This document shows, in pieces, positions 48,603 through 58,114 of a stretch of DNA of 64,000 nt (positions within the stretch are counted from its first letter, which is position 1; each line of letters starts with the position of its first letter). This DNA is from Litoreibacter ascidiaceicola (GTDB lineage: Bacteria; Pseudomonadota; Alphaproteobacteria; Rhodobacterales; Rhodobacteraceae). Where the stretch lies: assembly GCF_900129235.1 (NCBI RefSeq), contig NZ_FQUV01000003.1, positions 186,001 to 250,000 on the forward strand. Reading direction: 5' to 3'. The notes beneath the pieces are model-generated. The model was not told where the DNA came from and did no database searches. It saw only the letters and a program-made list of their open reading frames with translations. The position numbers and the translations under genes are program-made.

Positions 48603-49370
48603 ATGAACCAAACATCTCAAATGACGGTCTCGGACGAAGTCGCGATCGAGATCACCAACATGAACAAGTGGTACGGCACCTTCCACGTGCTGCGCGACAT
48701 TGACCTGACGGTGCAACGCGGCGAACGGATTGTGATCTGCGGGCCTTCGGGCTCGGGTAAATCAACGCTGATCCGCTGCATCAACGCACTGGAAGAGCAC
48801 CAGAAGGGCAAAATCGTTGTGGACGGGACCGTGCTGTCATCGGACCTGAAAAACATCGACAAGATCCGGTCGGAGGTGGGGATGTGCTTTCAGCACTTTA
48901 ACCTTTTCCCGCACCTGACCATTCTGGAGAACTGCACGCTGGCCCCGATCTGGGTGCGCAAAACGCCCAAGAAGGAAGCCGAGGAAACGGCAATGCACTT
49001 CCTTGAGAAAGTGAAGATTCCGGAGCAGGCGGACAAGTATCCCGGCCAGCTTTCCGGCGGTCAGCAGCAGCGCGTGGCAATTGCCCGTTCGCTGTGCATG
49101 CGCCCGCGTATCATGCTGTTTGACGAACCGACTTCGGCGCTTGACCCCGAGATGATCAAAGAGGTGCTCGACACCATGATCGAGCTGGCGGAAGAGGGCA
49201 TGACGATGCTGTGCGTGACCCACGAGATGGGCTTTGCCCGTCAGGTTGCCAACCGCGTGATCTTCATGGATGCGGGTCAGATCGTGGAGCAGAACGAGCC
49301 GGAAGAGTTCTTCAACAACCCGAAATCTGAGCGGACCCAGTTGTTCCTGAGCCAGATCCTCGGCCACTAA
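48603..49370 (+). CDS. bztD: Amino-acid ABC transporter ATPase (BztD/AapP)
   Basis: The 255-residue ATPase has Walker [12 protein letters not shown], signature LSGGQQQR, Walker B IMLFDEP and switch His in CVTHEMG. AAGGAG lies nine bases upstream of the ATG. It powers the BztBC permease. The operon ends at a strong terminator. Confidence 0.95.
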   Translation: MNQTSQMTVSDEVAIEITNMNKWYGTFHVLRDIDLTVQRGERIVICGPSGSGKSTLIRCINALEEHQKGKIVVDGTVLSSDLKNIDKIRSEVGMCFQHFNLFPHLTILENCTLAPIWVRKTPKKEAEETAMHFLEKVKIPEQADKYPGQLSGGQQQRVAIARSLCMRPRIMLFDEPTSALDPEMIKEVLDTMIELAEEGMTMLCVTHEMGFARQVANRVIFMDAGQIVEQNEPEEFFNNPKSERTQLFLSQILGH

Positions 49371-49387
49371 TTTTTACGAAAGACATG

Positions 49388-49420
49388 AAAAAGGCCCCGA
49401 TAATATTCGGGGCCTTTTTT
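49388..49420. terminator. Bidirectional terminator after bztD
   Basis: AAAAAGGCCCCGA (49388-49400) pairs with TCGGGGCCTTTTT (49407-49419). A and T runs on each side let it serve both the bzt operon and the minus-strand sixA gene. Confidence 0.9.
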
Positions 49421-49436
49421 CGTTCGCGCGGTCTTT

Positions 49437-49949
49437 TCAGGCGGTATTGAGTTCTTTCAACTCCCGCGGAACAATGAATTGGACAACACGCGCCATGCCG
49501 TATTTCAGGTCTGCCCAATCGTCCACTGGGACCTCCATGATCAGAGTAGCGGTGGTCGGATAGACGCCGAAGCGTTCATGCGTTGGGCGAACATCGACGA
49601 TCAGCGCTGCAAGCGCCGCGATACCGGGATTGTGGCCGACGATCATCAGGTCGCCCTTGGGCGCACGCTGGATGCGGGCCAACACAGTGTCAGGAGAGGC
49701 GTGATATAGACCTTCATCCAGTGTCAGGCTCGGAGATCCACCCATTGCATCAATCATCAGCTCGGCAGTTTCCCGAGCACGGGAGGCGTCGGAGGAAATA
49801 ACTTGTGACGGCACGTGGCGGCGGCTTTCGATCCACTTGCCCATCCGCTGCGCTGCTGACTGGCCCCTTTCGTTCAAGGGTCGGTCATGGTCGTCCAGTG
49901 ACAGGTCGTCCCAGCTGGATTTGGCGTGGCGGGTGAGGATGAGTTTCAA
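49437..49949 (-). CDS. SixA-type histidine phosphatase
   Basis: The 170-residue protein has the phosphoglycerate-mutase-fold catalytic motif LTRHAKSSWDD at residues 5-15 and the second His in IVGHNPGIAAL (near 103). SixA of E. coli removes phosphate from the HPt domain of ArcB and from NPr; the substrate here is unknown. Its start overlaps the upstream gene stop by four bases. Confidence 0.88.
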   Translation of the reverse strand: MKLILTRHAKSSWDDLSLDDHDRPLNERGQSAAQRMGKWIESRRHVPSQVISSDASRARETAELMIDAMGGSPSLTLDEGLYHASPDTVLARIQRAPKGDLMIVGHNPGIAALAALIVDVRPTHERFGVYPTTATLIMEVPVDDWADLKYGMARVVQFIVPRELKELNTA

Positions 49950-50608
49950 GCAGTGGCCCCCTTATGGAATATCGACATGTGATACGCCGACTGTTCCTCC
50001 ACCCTGCCATAGCTTTGTGACAGCGGGCAAGCACGTCGCACGTTGCAGCCTTTTGTTAAGTGCGCTTGGCCTTCATCGGTTTCTAGAAACGCGTGGCATT
50101 TCGGGACGTCATAGCCTGCATTGGTAAGCGCCTGTGACGGGCAGGCGCTCAGGCAGGGTTGATCGGTGCAGGTGTCGCACGGTTTGGCTGGGGCGGGTGG
50201 TAGCTCCAGCCGCTCACGGAAGGCCAGCGCGCCGCGGTAAGACACCATTAACCCCGCCTGATCATGAACGAGCAGGGAGACGGGGCTTTGCCATGCGTGA
50301 CCAGAGGCGAGTGCCCAGCGGAAAAATGGCTGATAGGGTGGGCCGCCAAAGGGGAATAGCGCGGTCGTACCAGTTTGCTGCGCAAGTGTGGTGACGACAC
50401 GGGTGGACCAGCGGTCCATCGGATCAGGTGTTTTGTCCCGCCATTCGGTGCTGCTGGTGAAGGCGTTCCAGAAACCCGGCTCTTTTGGGCCAAGAAGGAC
50501 AAGAGTGCCGCATCCCTCAGGGGCTAGGTCCTCCGGTTCGGGGTGGAAGGCTCCGAGAATGTCGAGATTTACAGCAGAACACCGAGCCTGAAGGCTATCC
50601 AATGTCAC
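49946..50608 (-). CDS. 4Fe-4S protein related to the C-terminal part of QueG
   Basis: I place the start at GTG 50608, which overlaps the upstream stop (GTGA) and gives about 220 residues; a TTG at 50638 is possible but lies deep in the upstream gene. The C-terminal half holds CDTCTDQPCLSACPSQAL and CNVRRACPLSQSYG, seven Cys suited to one or two 4Fe-4S clusters, in the arrangement seen in epoxyqueuosine reductase-like proteins, but the full cobalamin domain is missing. Function unknown. Confidence 0.75.
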   Translation of the reverse strand: MTLDSLQARCSAVNLDILGAFHPEPEDLAPEGCGTLVLLGPKEPGFWNAFTSSTEWRDKTPDPMDRWSTRVVTTLAQQTGTTALFPFGGPPYQPFFRWALASGHAWQSPVSLLVHDQAGLMVSYRGALAFRERLELPPAPAKPCDTCTDQPCLSACPSQALTNAGYDVPKCHAFLETDEGQAHLTKGCNVRRACPLSQSYGRVEEQSAYHMSIFHKGATA

Positions 50609-51399
50609 TTGTTGCGGAACGGCAGGGCGAGCGACCAAGTCAGCTTTGAGGGGCGGTCATCTTGCCAACGCAGGCCAATTTTCATCTCATCATGCCCTTC
50701 GGACGGTTGAGCAATATAGGTGCGGAACATGCGGTCCCAGATCGACAGGGAGAAGCCATAATTGCTGTCATGCTCGGTGCGGTGAACAGAGTGGTGTACG
50801 CGGTGCATATCAGGCGTCACCAGCACCGTGCGCATAATTGCGTCAAGCCAAAGTGGCAGCTTGATATTGGCGTGGTTGAACATGGCGGTACCATTCAGGA
50901 TGATTTCAAACAGGATCACGGCAACGCCCGCAGGGCCCATGAGGTAGACGAGACCAATTTTCAACAACATCGACAATGCGATTTCTACAGGATGAAAGCG
51001 GATGGCCGTGGTCACGTCGATATCGACATCGGCGTGATGGACCTGATGCAGCCGCCACAGCAGCGGCACCTTGTGGGTGATGAGATGCTGGGCCCAGATG
51101 GCGAAGTCGAGGATCAGAATGGCGAGTGTAACCTCCAGCCAAGCGGGCCACTCTACGGCGTTGAAGAAGCCCCAGCCGTTGTTCGCGGCGTCATAGGCGG
51201 CCCCAACCGCGAGCAGCGGCAGGAAGATCGCAAGCGCGCGCAAGGTGACCGTATCGATGATGATGATTGCCCAGTTGGTCGTCCAGCGCGCCTTGCGGGT
51301 CTGGGTGCGGTCGCGGCGTGGTACTACACTTTCCAGCGCCGCAAACAACATGAACAAGCCTGCAAAAACTGCGAGACGAATGAGAGCTTCGTTTTCCAT
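50605..51399 (-). CDS. Sterol desaturase / fatty-acid hydroxylase-family protein
   Basis: The roughly 264-residue membrane protein has the three His clusters of the di-iron hydroxylase family: HLITH (near 110), HQVHHAD and HRVHHSVHRTEH. Members hydroxylate lipids or carotenoids; the substrate is open. The ATG at 51399 is preferred to a TTG nine bases upstream because of an AGG at good distance. It is followed by the 4Fe-4S gene with overlap. Confidence 0.85.
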   Translation of the reverse strand: MENEALIRLAVFAGLFMLFAALESVVPRRDRTQTRKARWTTNWAIIIIDTVTLRALAIFLPLLAVGAAYDAANNGWGFFNAVEWPAWLEVTLAILILDFAIWAQHLITHKVPLLWRLHQVHHADVDIDVTTAIRFHPVEIALSMLLKIGLVYLMGPAGVAVILFEIILNGTAMFNHANIKLPLWLDAIMRTVLVTPDMHRVHHSVHRTEHDSNYGFSLSIWDRMFRTYIAQPSEGHDEMKIGLRWQDDRPSKLTWSLALPFRNK

Positions 51400-51476
51400 G
51401 AGGCTCAACCTACGGCGCTGGCTTCAACTGGCAAGGGGTGCAGTGCCGCAGGGTGGGCAAATCTGCGTGATAATCA

Positions 51477-52205
51477 CTAAATTTCGGACGCCTCGACATA
51501 GCTGAGCGCGACGACTGCCCAATATTGTATGCCGGTGGGGCGAACGTAGCGTACGGGATCGCCAACGATCGTGGCGGTAAATCCCTTCTTGGCGACACCC
51601 TTTTTCGCGATCGCGCCGTAGTAACTCGGGTTTGCTTCGGGCAATCCATCGCGCACGTTCACGTCGATCTCGAAGGTCACTTCTATCCCGTTTAAGGCTT
51701 CGGGAGCAGCCAAGCTGCCACCGGGTTGGGTGACTGAGCGTTCAGTCCAACGCCCGATAATGGGATCGAAAGCGCCAAGCCAAACAGTCCCAGTGCCTTG
51801 TACGATCTTTTCGTTGCTCAGCGTCGCTTTAGACACGTTTCCTGCATCTTCGGGCAATGCGACAACCGCGGCGGCGGTGACATCCAACCTGCGTTCGTCC
51901 CTTACCGCATCTACGACTTTGGCAAGCTCGCCCTGCATCTTATGCACCCGATTTTCAAGCGCGGCGACTTGATCGGCGCTGCTGTTGAGCACGGTCTTCT
52001 CTTTTTTCCCAAATTCCACCTCGGTTCCCAGGCCTTTGAACTTCAACGGTAAGACATGAAGTGTGTCTGCGAGCCAGATCACCAAAACTGCGGCGGCGCC
52101 AATTAGCCCGTATTCAATCGGGCGGCGAATGAAGGAGAGGACGTGGGCAAGAAATGTCTTTTTTTCCGCCTTTTGAGGCGGGTCTTGGGACGTCGCATCA
52201 CTCAT
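51477..52205 (-). CDS. Single-pass membrane protein with coiled coil, unknown function
   Basis: The start at 52205 gives MSDATSQDPPQKAEKKTFLA and about 242 residues. One membrane helix (YGLIGAAAVLVIWLADTL, near 33-50) is followed by a short heptad region (SADQVAALENRVHKMQGELA, near 76-95) and a beta-rich domain ending RYVRPTGIQYWAVVALSYVE. No family was recognised. It stands between the hydroxylase and argB genes on the same strand. Confidence 0.65.
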   Translation of the reverse strand: MSDATSQDPPQKAEKKTFLAHVLSFIRRPIEYGLIGAAAVLVIWLADTLHVLPLKFKGLGTEVEFGKKEKTVLNSSADQVAALENRVHKMQGELAKVVDAVRDERRLDVTAAAVVALPEDAGNVSKATLSNEKIVQGTGTVWLGAFDPIIGRWTERSVTQPGGSLAAPEALNGIEVTFEIDVNVRDGLPEANPSYYGAIAKKGVAKKGFTATIVGDPVRYVRPTGIQYWAVVALSYVEASEI

Positions 52206-52276
52206 AATCAATACATCCAAAATCAACCTAAGCTGACGTTAGGGTAACATGGCCGCGATATTCAGATAAGTAAGGG

Positions 52277-53146
52277 TTAACTGTCCTGCCGGATCATTGA
52301 GCCAGCGCCGTGTGGAGTGAACAATTCCAGCAAACACGCATTGGGGGCACGCCCGTCGAGGATGACCGCCGCGCGGACCCCGCCGTCAAGTGCCGCCAGC
52401 GCAGTTTCGGTTTTGGGGATCATACCACCCGCAATGATGCCGTCAGCAGTCAGCTTGCGAATGTAGGACGCAGTCAGTTCGGTCACCACTTCACCGGTGG
52501 CGTCCTTGACGCCGGCCACATCCGTTAGCAGCAACAGGCGGTCGGCCTTGAGTGCTGCGGCGACGGCACCGGCTGCGGTGTCGCCATTGATGTTAAACGT
52601 CTCGCCCTCGTCGCCAAAGCCGATCGGGGCGATGACCGGGATAATCTCGGCCTCGAACAGTTGGCGCAGCACATCGGGTTTCACCTCAATGGGTTCGCCA
52701 ACAAATCCCAGCTCGGGTTTGGCGGCCTCACAGCGGATCATGCCCGCGTCCTTGCCCGACAGACCAATGCCACGCCCGCCTTGACGGTTGATCGCCTGTA
52801 CGATGCGCTTGTTGACGGATCCGGAAAGCACCATTTCAACCACTTCAACGGTCGCGGCATCAGTGACGCGTTTGCCGTTCACAAACTCGGATTGAACACC
52901 AAGCCGCGCCAGCATGTCGTTAATCATCGGACCACCGCCATGGACGATCACAGGGTTCACCCCGACCTGCTGCATCAACACCACGTCGCGTGCAAACAGG
53001 TCCATCGCCTCATCGCTGCCCATGGCATGACCACCTAGTTTGATCACCACAATAGCCCCGTCATATCGCTGCAAATACGGCAATGCGGCCGACAGGGTTT
53101 GTGCGGTTTCAATCCAGTTACTGTTCATGGCAGTCTGCTTTTTCAT
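52277..53146 (-). CDS. argB: Acetylglutamate kinase
   Basis: The 289-residue amino-acid kinase has KLGGHAMG (near residue 36), [12 protein letters not shown], and the [15 protein letters not shown] substrate loop. It catalyses the second step of arginine synthesis. The N-terminal helix present in arginine-inhibited hexameric enzymes is there ([20 protein letters not shown]). Start at ATG 53146 or 53128; neither has a clear ribosome binding site. Confidence 0.95.
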   Translation of the reverse strand: MKKQTAMNSNWIETAQTLSAALPYLQRYDGAIVVIKLGGHAMGSDEAMDLFARDVVLMQQVGVNPVIVHGGGPMINDMLARLGVQSEFVNGKRVTDAATVEVVEMVLSGSVNKRIVQAINRQGGRGIGLSGKDAGMIRCEAAKPELGFVGEPIEVKPDVLRQLFEAEIIPVIAPIGFGDEGETFNINGDTAAGAVAAALKADRLLLLTDVAGVKDATGEVVTELTASYIRKLTADGIIAGGMIPKTETALAALDGGVRAAVILDGRAPNACLLELFTPHGAGSMIRQDS

Positions 53147-53215
53147 GTTGAGCCGGTCGGTTGCGAATTTCGATAAGTTTACCGTGTGACGTTGATGCTG
53201 CCAAGCGGCGGCGCG

Positions 53216-53869
53216 TTAAACCAACGTGCCGATAATGTGGCGTAGTGTCGGGATGCCAATGCCCTTCTCGGACGAGGTCAAAACGATCTCGGGGAAGGCG
53301 GCAGGATGCTTTTGCAACGCAGTGCTAACTTGGGTGATGACTTTGTCGAGCTCGCCCTTTTTGAGCTTGTCGGTCTTTGTCAGCACGACTTGAAAGGTCA
53401 CCGCGGATTTGTTCAGCAAAGACAAGATTTCCTCGTCGACCGGTTTCACACCGTGACGCGAGTCGATCAGCACGAAAGCACGGCGCAAAGTTTGGCGACC
53501 GGACAGGTAGGCTTTCAACAAGCGCTGCCATTTTTGCACAATGGCGACCGGGGCTTCCGCAAATCCATAGCCAGGAAGGTCTACCAGGTAGTGGCTTTCG
53601 GCAAGGGTGAAGAAGTTGATCTCTTGCGTGCGACCGGGCGTATTGGACGTCCGAGCCAACGATTTTCGGCCTGTTAGCGCGTTGATCAGGCTGGATTTCC
53701 CCACATTGGAACGGCCTGCAAAGCAGACTTCGAGACGATCAGCCGGTGGCATTCCGTCCATCGCGACGACGCCCTTGAGGAAGTCGGTTTCCCCCGCGAA
53801 AAGAACGCGACCTTTTTCGGATTCTTCGGGTGTGGGGTCTTCGGCAACTTGGAAGGTGAAGTTAGTCAT
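53216..53869 (-). CDS. engB: Ribosome-biogenesis GTPase EngB/YsxC
   Basis: From the ATG at 53869 (overlapping the MOSC stop, ATGA) the protein has 217 residues with G1 AGRSNVGKSSL, G2 region TSNTPGRTQ, G3 DLPGYG and G4 TKTD. It assists late 50S assembly. A start 81 bases upstream inside the MOSC gene is rejected. Confidence 0.95.
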   Translation of the reverse strand: MTNFTFQVAEDPTPEESEKGRVLFAGETDFLKGVVAMDGMPPADRLEVCFAGRSNVGKSSLINALTGRKSLARTSNTPGRTQEINFFTLAESHYLVDLPGYGFAEAPVAIVQKWQRLLKAYLSGRQTLRRAFVLIDSRHGVKPVDEEILSLLNKSAVTFQVVLTKTDKLKKGELDKVITQVSTALQKHPAAFPEIVLTSSEKGIGIPTLRHIIGTLV

Positions 53870-54609
53870 GTGAGTTCTGCCTTGTCGCCGTGGCGGATTG
53901 TGCCGGAGTTTTTGACCACGCCGTATATGCCAAAATCTTGGTGACCCCATGACTTGAGCGCGCCGAGGGTGTCAGCGTCTCGCTCGCCCGTTTCCGTATT
54001 TGCGGTGGTGGCGAGACAGCGGGTGATACGTTCCTCGATGGCAAATTCGACTTCACCGATGCGGAGGATTTTTCCGATCCAGTCAAACTCGTCCCAGGCT
54101 TCCAATCCGTCCAACCATAGGTTGGCACGCCAGCGTTGCATGGACAGCGACGTGTCCAGCTTGGCCTCAACCGCGCGGTGAGTGGCGATGTTTGCAATGG
54201 AGATGGACGGGAAGGGGGTGTCTGTCAGGCCGCGATCTTTGACACGCACAACATGAGACGATTGTGCGCGATCTTGGGGCATCAAGGGTCGGACCCAGTC
54301 GACAAGCTGTGCGGCGTCCCGTTCCGGATGCAGACTTACTGTCTCACGATCGGGGTGAGACAATGTCACAACCTCCGTGGCTTCATCCAATTTGCAATTG
54401 ATAGCCATCAGCTTCGGGGCTTTTGCTCCGCGTGAAAAGTTCGCACACGGAGCCCACTCGTTACCGTCGGTACGCGCACCCTCATGGGCGACCGCCCAGG
54501 TGCGGTCCCATGGCATGGTTTGGCCGGCGTTGAGTGACACCTCTGACAGCTGTTCTCGCCCATGCGATTTGACGGGATGCCGCCAGATATGGGCGAGGGT
54601 TACGGTCAC
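53866..54609 (-). CDS. MOSC-domain protein
   Basis: The 247-residue protein has an N-terminal MOSC beta-barrel domain and the MOSC core with FAIEERITRCLATTANTETG, where the Cys is the usual cofactor ligand position. Members carry sulfur to or bind molybdenum cofactor. The gene sits between yidC and engB with four-base overlaps on both sides. Confidence 0.82.
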   Translation of the reverse strand: MTVTLAHIWRHPVKSHGREQLSEVSLNAGQTMPWDRTWAVAHEGARTDGNEWAPCANFSRGAKAPKLMAINCKLDEATEVVTLSHPDRETVSLHPERDAAQLVDWVRPLMPQDRAQSSHVVRVKDRGLTDTPFPSISIANIATHRAVEAKLDTSLSMQRWRANLWLDGLEAWDEFDWIGKILRIGEVEFAIEERITRCLATTANTETGERDADTLGALKSWGHQDFGIYGVVKNSGTIRHGDKAELT

Positions 54610-56426
54610 TTTTTCTCACTCGTCGGCTTTTTATCCCGCTTGAAGCCAGAGATAATATTCCCGAACACATCCGGCTTATACCCCTGCGTGCGCATGATGG
54701 TGTATTGCTGGGTGAAGGTGATCACGTTGTTTGCGATCCAGTAGATGACCAGACCAGACGCAAAGCTGCCCAGCATGAACATGAACACCCAAGGCATCCA
54801 GGCAAAGATCATCGCTTGGGTCGCGTCAGCGGGCGCCGGATTCAACTTTTGTTGTAGCCACATCGAGATGCCGAGGATTATCGGCAGCACACCTAGTGAG
54901 AAGATGTAGAAGATCGAACCCGGCTCTGGTGTCGCATAAGGCAGCGCGCCGAAAAGGTTCAGGATTGAAGATGGATCGGGGGCGGACAAGTCGCGGATCC
55001 AACCGATCCATGGAGCATGGCGCAGTTCGATTGTGTTGAAAATCACCTTGTAGAGTGAGAAAAAGATCGGGATTTGCAGTAAGATTGGCAAACAACCGGC
55101 GGCTGGATTTACCTTCTCTTTTTTGTAAAGCTCCATCATCTCCTGCTGGAGTTTCTGGCGGTCATCGCCGGCCTTCTCCTTGATTTTCTCCATTTGCGGC
55201 TGAAGCTCCTTCATCTTCGCCATGGAGACGTAGGATTTATACGCCAACGGGAAGAGCAAAGCCTTGATCAGCAGCGTCAGGGCGATGATTGACCATCCCA
55301 TGTTGCCGATGATGGTATTCAACCAGTGCAGCACAGCGAAAATCGGCTTGGTAAGGAAGAAAAACCAGCCCCAGTCGATACTGTCGATGAAGTTGTACAC
55401 GCCGTCGGCCTCGTAGGCCTTGATTTCTTCCCACTCCTTCGCACCAGCGAACAGGCGGGTAGTCACTTCAGCAGTGGCACCCGCAGCGATGTCGACGGGC
55501 TGAAGGCGGGCTTCGGTTTGGTAGATATCCGCGCCGGGCACGTACTTTACCACAGATGTGAAGGGCGTGGTGCCGTCCGGGATCAATGTCGTCATCCAGT
55601 ATTTATCGGCAAAGCCGACCCAGCCATTTGCACCGACTTCGGTCACTTCCGCATTGGCGGCTTCGCGGGTGATGGTCGGGAACTCTGGCATGTCATCGTA
55701 GTCGATTTCAGCCAACACACCGTCTGCCATTACGACCACGCCCTCATGAGCGATGAAAAATTGCTGAATGTCAGGCTCGCCGTGGCGGGCAACGATGCCA
55801 TAAGGCTGGATGCGTTGTGCGGTGCCAGTGGCGTTTTCGACCTTCTGGGTGACAGTGAACATAAAGTTTTCATCTACAGAGAAGACGCGGCTGAAAATCA
55901 TGCCTGCGCCGTTATCCCATGTCAGGGTGACGGGGGCGCCGGGGGCGAGGGTCTCACCTTCGGTCAGCGTCCATTGTGTATTGGCACCAGGCACTTGCTC
56001 GTATGTCAGTGCGCCGGAAGGGGCCCATCCATACAGCGCGTAATAGGCGTTTTCTGTCCCTACGGGCGATAGCAGAGTTACGTTCTCGGAATCAGCCTCC
56101 AGCGTTTCGCGATAGGTCGACAGCGACAGATCATCAAGGCGACCGCCGGTGAGCGAGATGGAGCCGCTCAGGCTTGGAGTTTCAATTTTCAGGCGGGTGT
56201 TTTCAGCCAACGTGGTCGCGCGGGTCGCAGCCACAGAAACAGGTGCAACCGCTGGCGCGGTGGACGCGGGCGGAAGCACCGCCGAGCCGTCGGATTGCAC
56301 AACGGCGGTAGGCGTCGCATTTGGATCAACCGCGGCCTCTTCCGGCGGGAAGAAGAAGAACCACCCTAGGATCACCAAAAAGCTGAGCGCAGTTGCAAGA
56401 ATGAGGTTCTTGTTTTGATCGTCCAT
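54606..56426 (-). CDS. yidC: Membrane protein insertase YidC
   Basis: The start at 56426 (MDDQNKNLILATALSFLVIL) gives 606 residues; a start 21 bases earlier is less likely. It has the N-terminal signal anchor, the large periplasmic beta domain (about 60-340) and the conserved insertase core with the hydrophilic groove, ending in a Lys-rich tail (FKRDKKPTSEKK). It inserts membrane proteins with or without SecYEG. Confidence 0.96.
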   Translation of the reverse strand: MDDQNKNLILATALSFLVILGWFFFFPPEEAAVDPNATPTAVVQSDGSAVLPPASTAPAVAPVSVAATRATTLAENTRLKIETPSLSGSISLTGGRLDDLSLSTYRETLEADSENVTLLSPVGTENAYYALYGWAPSGALTYEQVPGANTQWTLTEGETLAPGAPVTLTWDNGAGMIFSRVFSVDENFMFTVTQKVENATGTAQRIQPYGIVARHGEPDIQQFFIAHEGVVVMADGVLAEIDYDDMPEFPTITREAANAEVTEVGANGWVGFADKYWMTTLIPDGTTPFTSVVKYVPGADIYQTEARLQPVDIAAGATAEVTTRLFAGAKEWEEIKAYEADGVYNFIDSIDWGWFFFLTKPIFAVLHWLNTIIGNMGWSIIALTLLIKALLFPLAYKSYVSMAKMKELQPQMEKIKEKAGDDRQKLQQEMMELYKKEKVNPAAGCLPILLQIPIFFSLYKVIFNTIELRHAPWIGWIRDLSAPDPSSILNLFGALPYATPEPGSIFYIFSLGVLPIILGISMWLQQKLNPAPADATQAMIFAWMPWVFMFMLGSFASGLVIYWIANNVITFTQQYTIMRTQGYKPDVFGNIISGFKRDKKPTSEKK

Positions 56427-56463
56427 TAGGGGGCCGCCACCTGTCATTTTAAGTCAGGCTGGT

Positions 56464-56490
56464 TCAATAGGCTGGGGACCGAAAGGTCAA
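56464..56490 (-). promoter_or_regulatory. Promoter candidate for yidC
   Basis: On the minus strand TTGACC (56490-56485) and TATTGA (56469-56464) are 15 bases apart, a little short but close to yidC. Confidence 0.3.
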
Positions 56491-56551
56491 GCGGTATTGG
56501 CCTAAATGCCGTGTTTTTAGACTTATAATCGCGGTTGATATCTCGGCATTG

Positions 56552-58057
56552 CTACCCAGTGCGGCGGGGAAAGTAGCTGGTTTTGGATAGATGGGATTTG
56601 TGCTCGGCGAGCCAAACCAGTGTTTGATCAAACGGCATCGGGCGTGCGATTGCGTAACCCTGCATATGCGTGCAGCCAAGCTGTGACAGAATGCTTTTCT
56701 CTCCTATGGTTTCTACGCCTTCGGCCAGGGTATCGATCCCCATCTGCTCGGCCATACTGATGATGGCGTTGATCATGCGTTGCTGTTCCGGATCGTCGTC
56801 TGCGTGTGTGATGAAAGACCGGTCGATCTTGATGCGGTCCACTGCAAAGCGCCGGATATTGGCAAGGGACGCATGTCCGGTGCCGAAATCATCCAGATCA
56901 ATGCGATAGCCTTGATCGCCTAACGCCCTGATGTTGCGCGTGATAATGTCATCATCACTCTCTGACACCACGGTTTCCAAGATTTCGATGACCAAGCGGG
57001 CTGGGTCCATTTCAAACCGGTCCACATCCCATTTGATCCGCTCAATCAGGCTGGGATTTCGTAAATCCTGTGTCGAGAAGTTTACCGCGACCGAAGGCAC
57101 TTTGTGCCCCGCGACATCCCAAGCACGCAGCGCGCGCAAGGCGTGCTGAAGCATAGTTTCGCTCAGCAGCTCCATTGCATGGGCCGCTTCCAAGTCGGAT
57201 AGAAATTCGATGGGAGTGAACACACCGCGTGTTGGATGCTCCCACCGCGCCAAAGCCTCAAAACCAGTGACCAAGCCTGTGTCTGTGGACAGTTGTGGCT
57301 GAAACCATGCAACGATCTGGCCGTCTTGCAGCGCTTTGACCACCTCACTTTGCCCGCTCTTGCCTTCTCTGAGGTCAGGCGTGTTTGCTGAAAACCCTCT
57401 TGAGTTTTCGACGCCTTGGGACTTCGCCTCAAGTAGCGCCATGTGGGCTGACTGGCGCAGAGATCGCGCCGAGCGATCTGGTGCACGCGTTTCCAGGCAA
57501 AACCCTGCGCTTAAAGTGACGTAGGCATGCGCATGATCAATTGATATGGCTGCGCGCGCAGTTTTCTGGAGACGTTCGATCAAAGAGATTACAGCCCCGA
57601 GTTCCGGCGCCCGAATGCTAGGCAATGAAATCGCAAAGCGATTGGTGTCCAATTGAACGATGACATCAGAGGTGCGCAGGACCGAGCATAGCCTGTCGGT
57701 CACCGTGGACATGATGGTTTCGACACCCTCGGAGCCCCATGTGTCCCGCAAGGCCTCCACCGCGTCCAATTCCAGCATGACCGAAGCGCAACGGTAATTG
57801 CTGTCGGATTGGGCCAGCGCTGCTTCGAGAGCCGCGTCGATATCGGCCTCTCCTCCCGCCCGCAATTGGGTCCGGTACGGGCCGACAGGTCTGGGTCGAA
57901 ACCCAAGCAGCACAACAGGAAGTGCAAAGCAGACAAGCGCGAGCATGAGCCATTGCTCTGTTGCGTATAGGATTCCCGCCAGCACTGGCAGGCTCGCAAG
58001 GCCAACCCGTATCCGAGACCCCGAATTAAATAATTGCCGTACCCATACGAGATCCAT
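56552..58057 (-). CDS. EAL-domain c-di-GMP phosphodiesterase with degenerate GGDEF
   Basis: The 501-residue protein has two N-terminal hydrophobic stretches, a GGDEF-like domain (about 70-220) in which the active-site GGDEF is replaced by LDTNRF, and an EAL domain (about 240-490) with FEALARWEHP, VNFSTQDL, VIEILE, LDDFGTGHASL, IKIDRSF and LAEGVET all present. It should therefore hydrolyse c-di-GMP, perhaps with GTP sensed by the dead GGDEF. Confidence 0.88.
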   Translation of the reverse strand: MDLVWVRQLFNSGSRIRVGLASLPVLAGILYATEQWLMLALVCFALPVVLLGFRPRPVGPYRTQLRAGGEADIDAALEAALAQSDSNYRCASVMLELDAVEALRDTWGSEGVETIMSTVTDRLCSVLRTSDVIVQLDTNRFAISLPSIRAPELGAVISLIERLQKTARAAISIDHAHAYVTLSAGFCLETRAPDRSARSLRQSAHMALLEAKSQGVENSRGFSANTPDLREGKSGQSEVVKALQDGQIVAWFQPQLSTDTGLVTGFEALARWEHPTRGVFTPIEFLSDLEAAHAMELLSETMLQHALRALRAWDVAGHKVPSVAVNFSTQDLRNPSLIERIKWDVDRFEMDPARLVIEILETVVSESDDDIITRNIRALGDQGYRIDLDDFGTGHASLANIRRFAVDRIKIDRSFITHADDDPEQQRMINAIISMAEQMGIDTLAEGVETIGEKSILSQLGCTHMQGYAIARPMPFDQTLVWLAEHKSHLSKTSYFPRRTG

Positions 58058-58114
58058 CGCTCACCCTTTCGCATTCGAACAAGGGGAGCCTAGGCACGCA
58101 TACTTTTCAGCGTA

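Noticed and set aside
53866-54643. Plus-strand frames opposite the MOSC and engB genes
   Set aside because: Short antisense frames with no motifs; the minus-strand genes explain the region.
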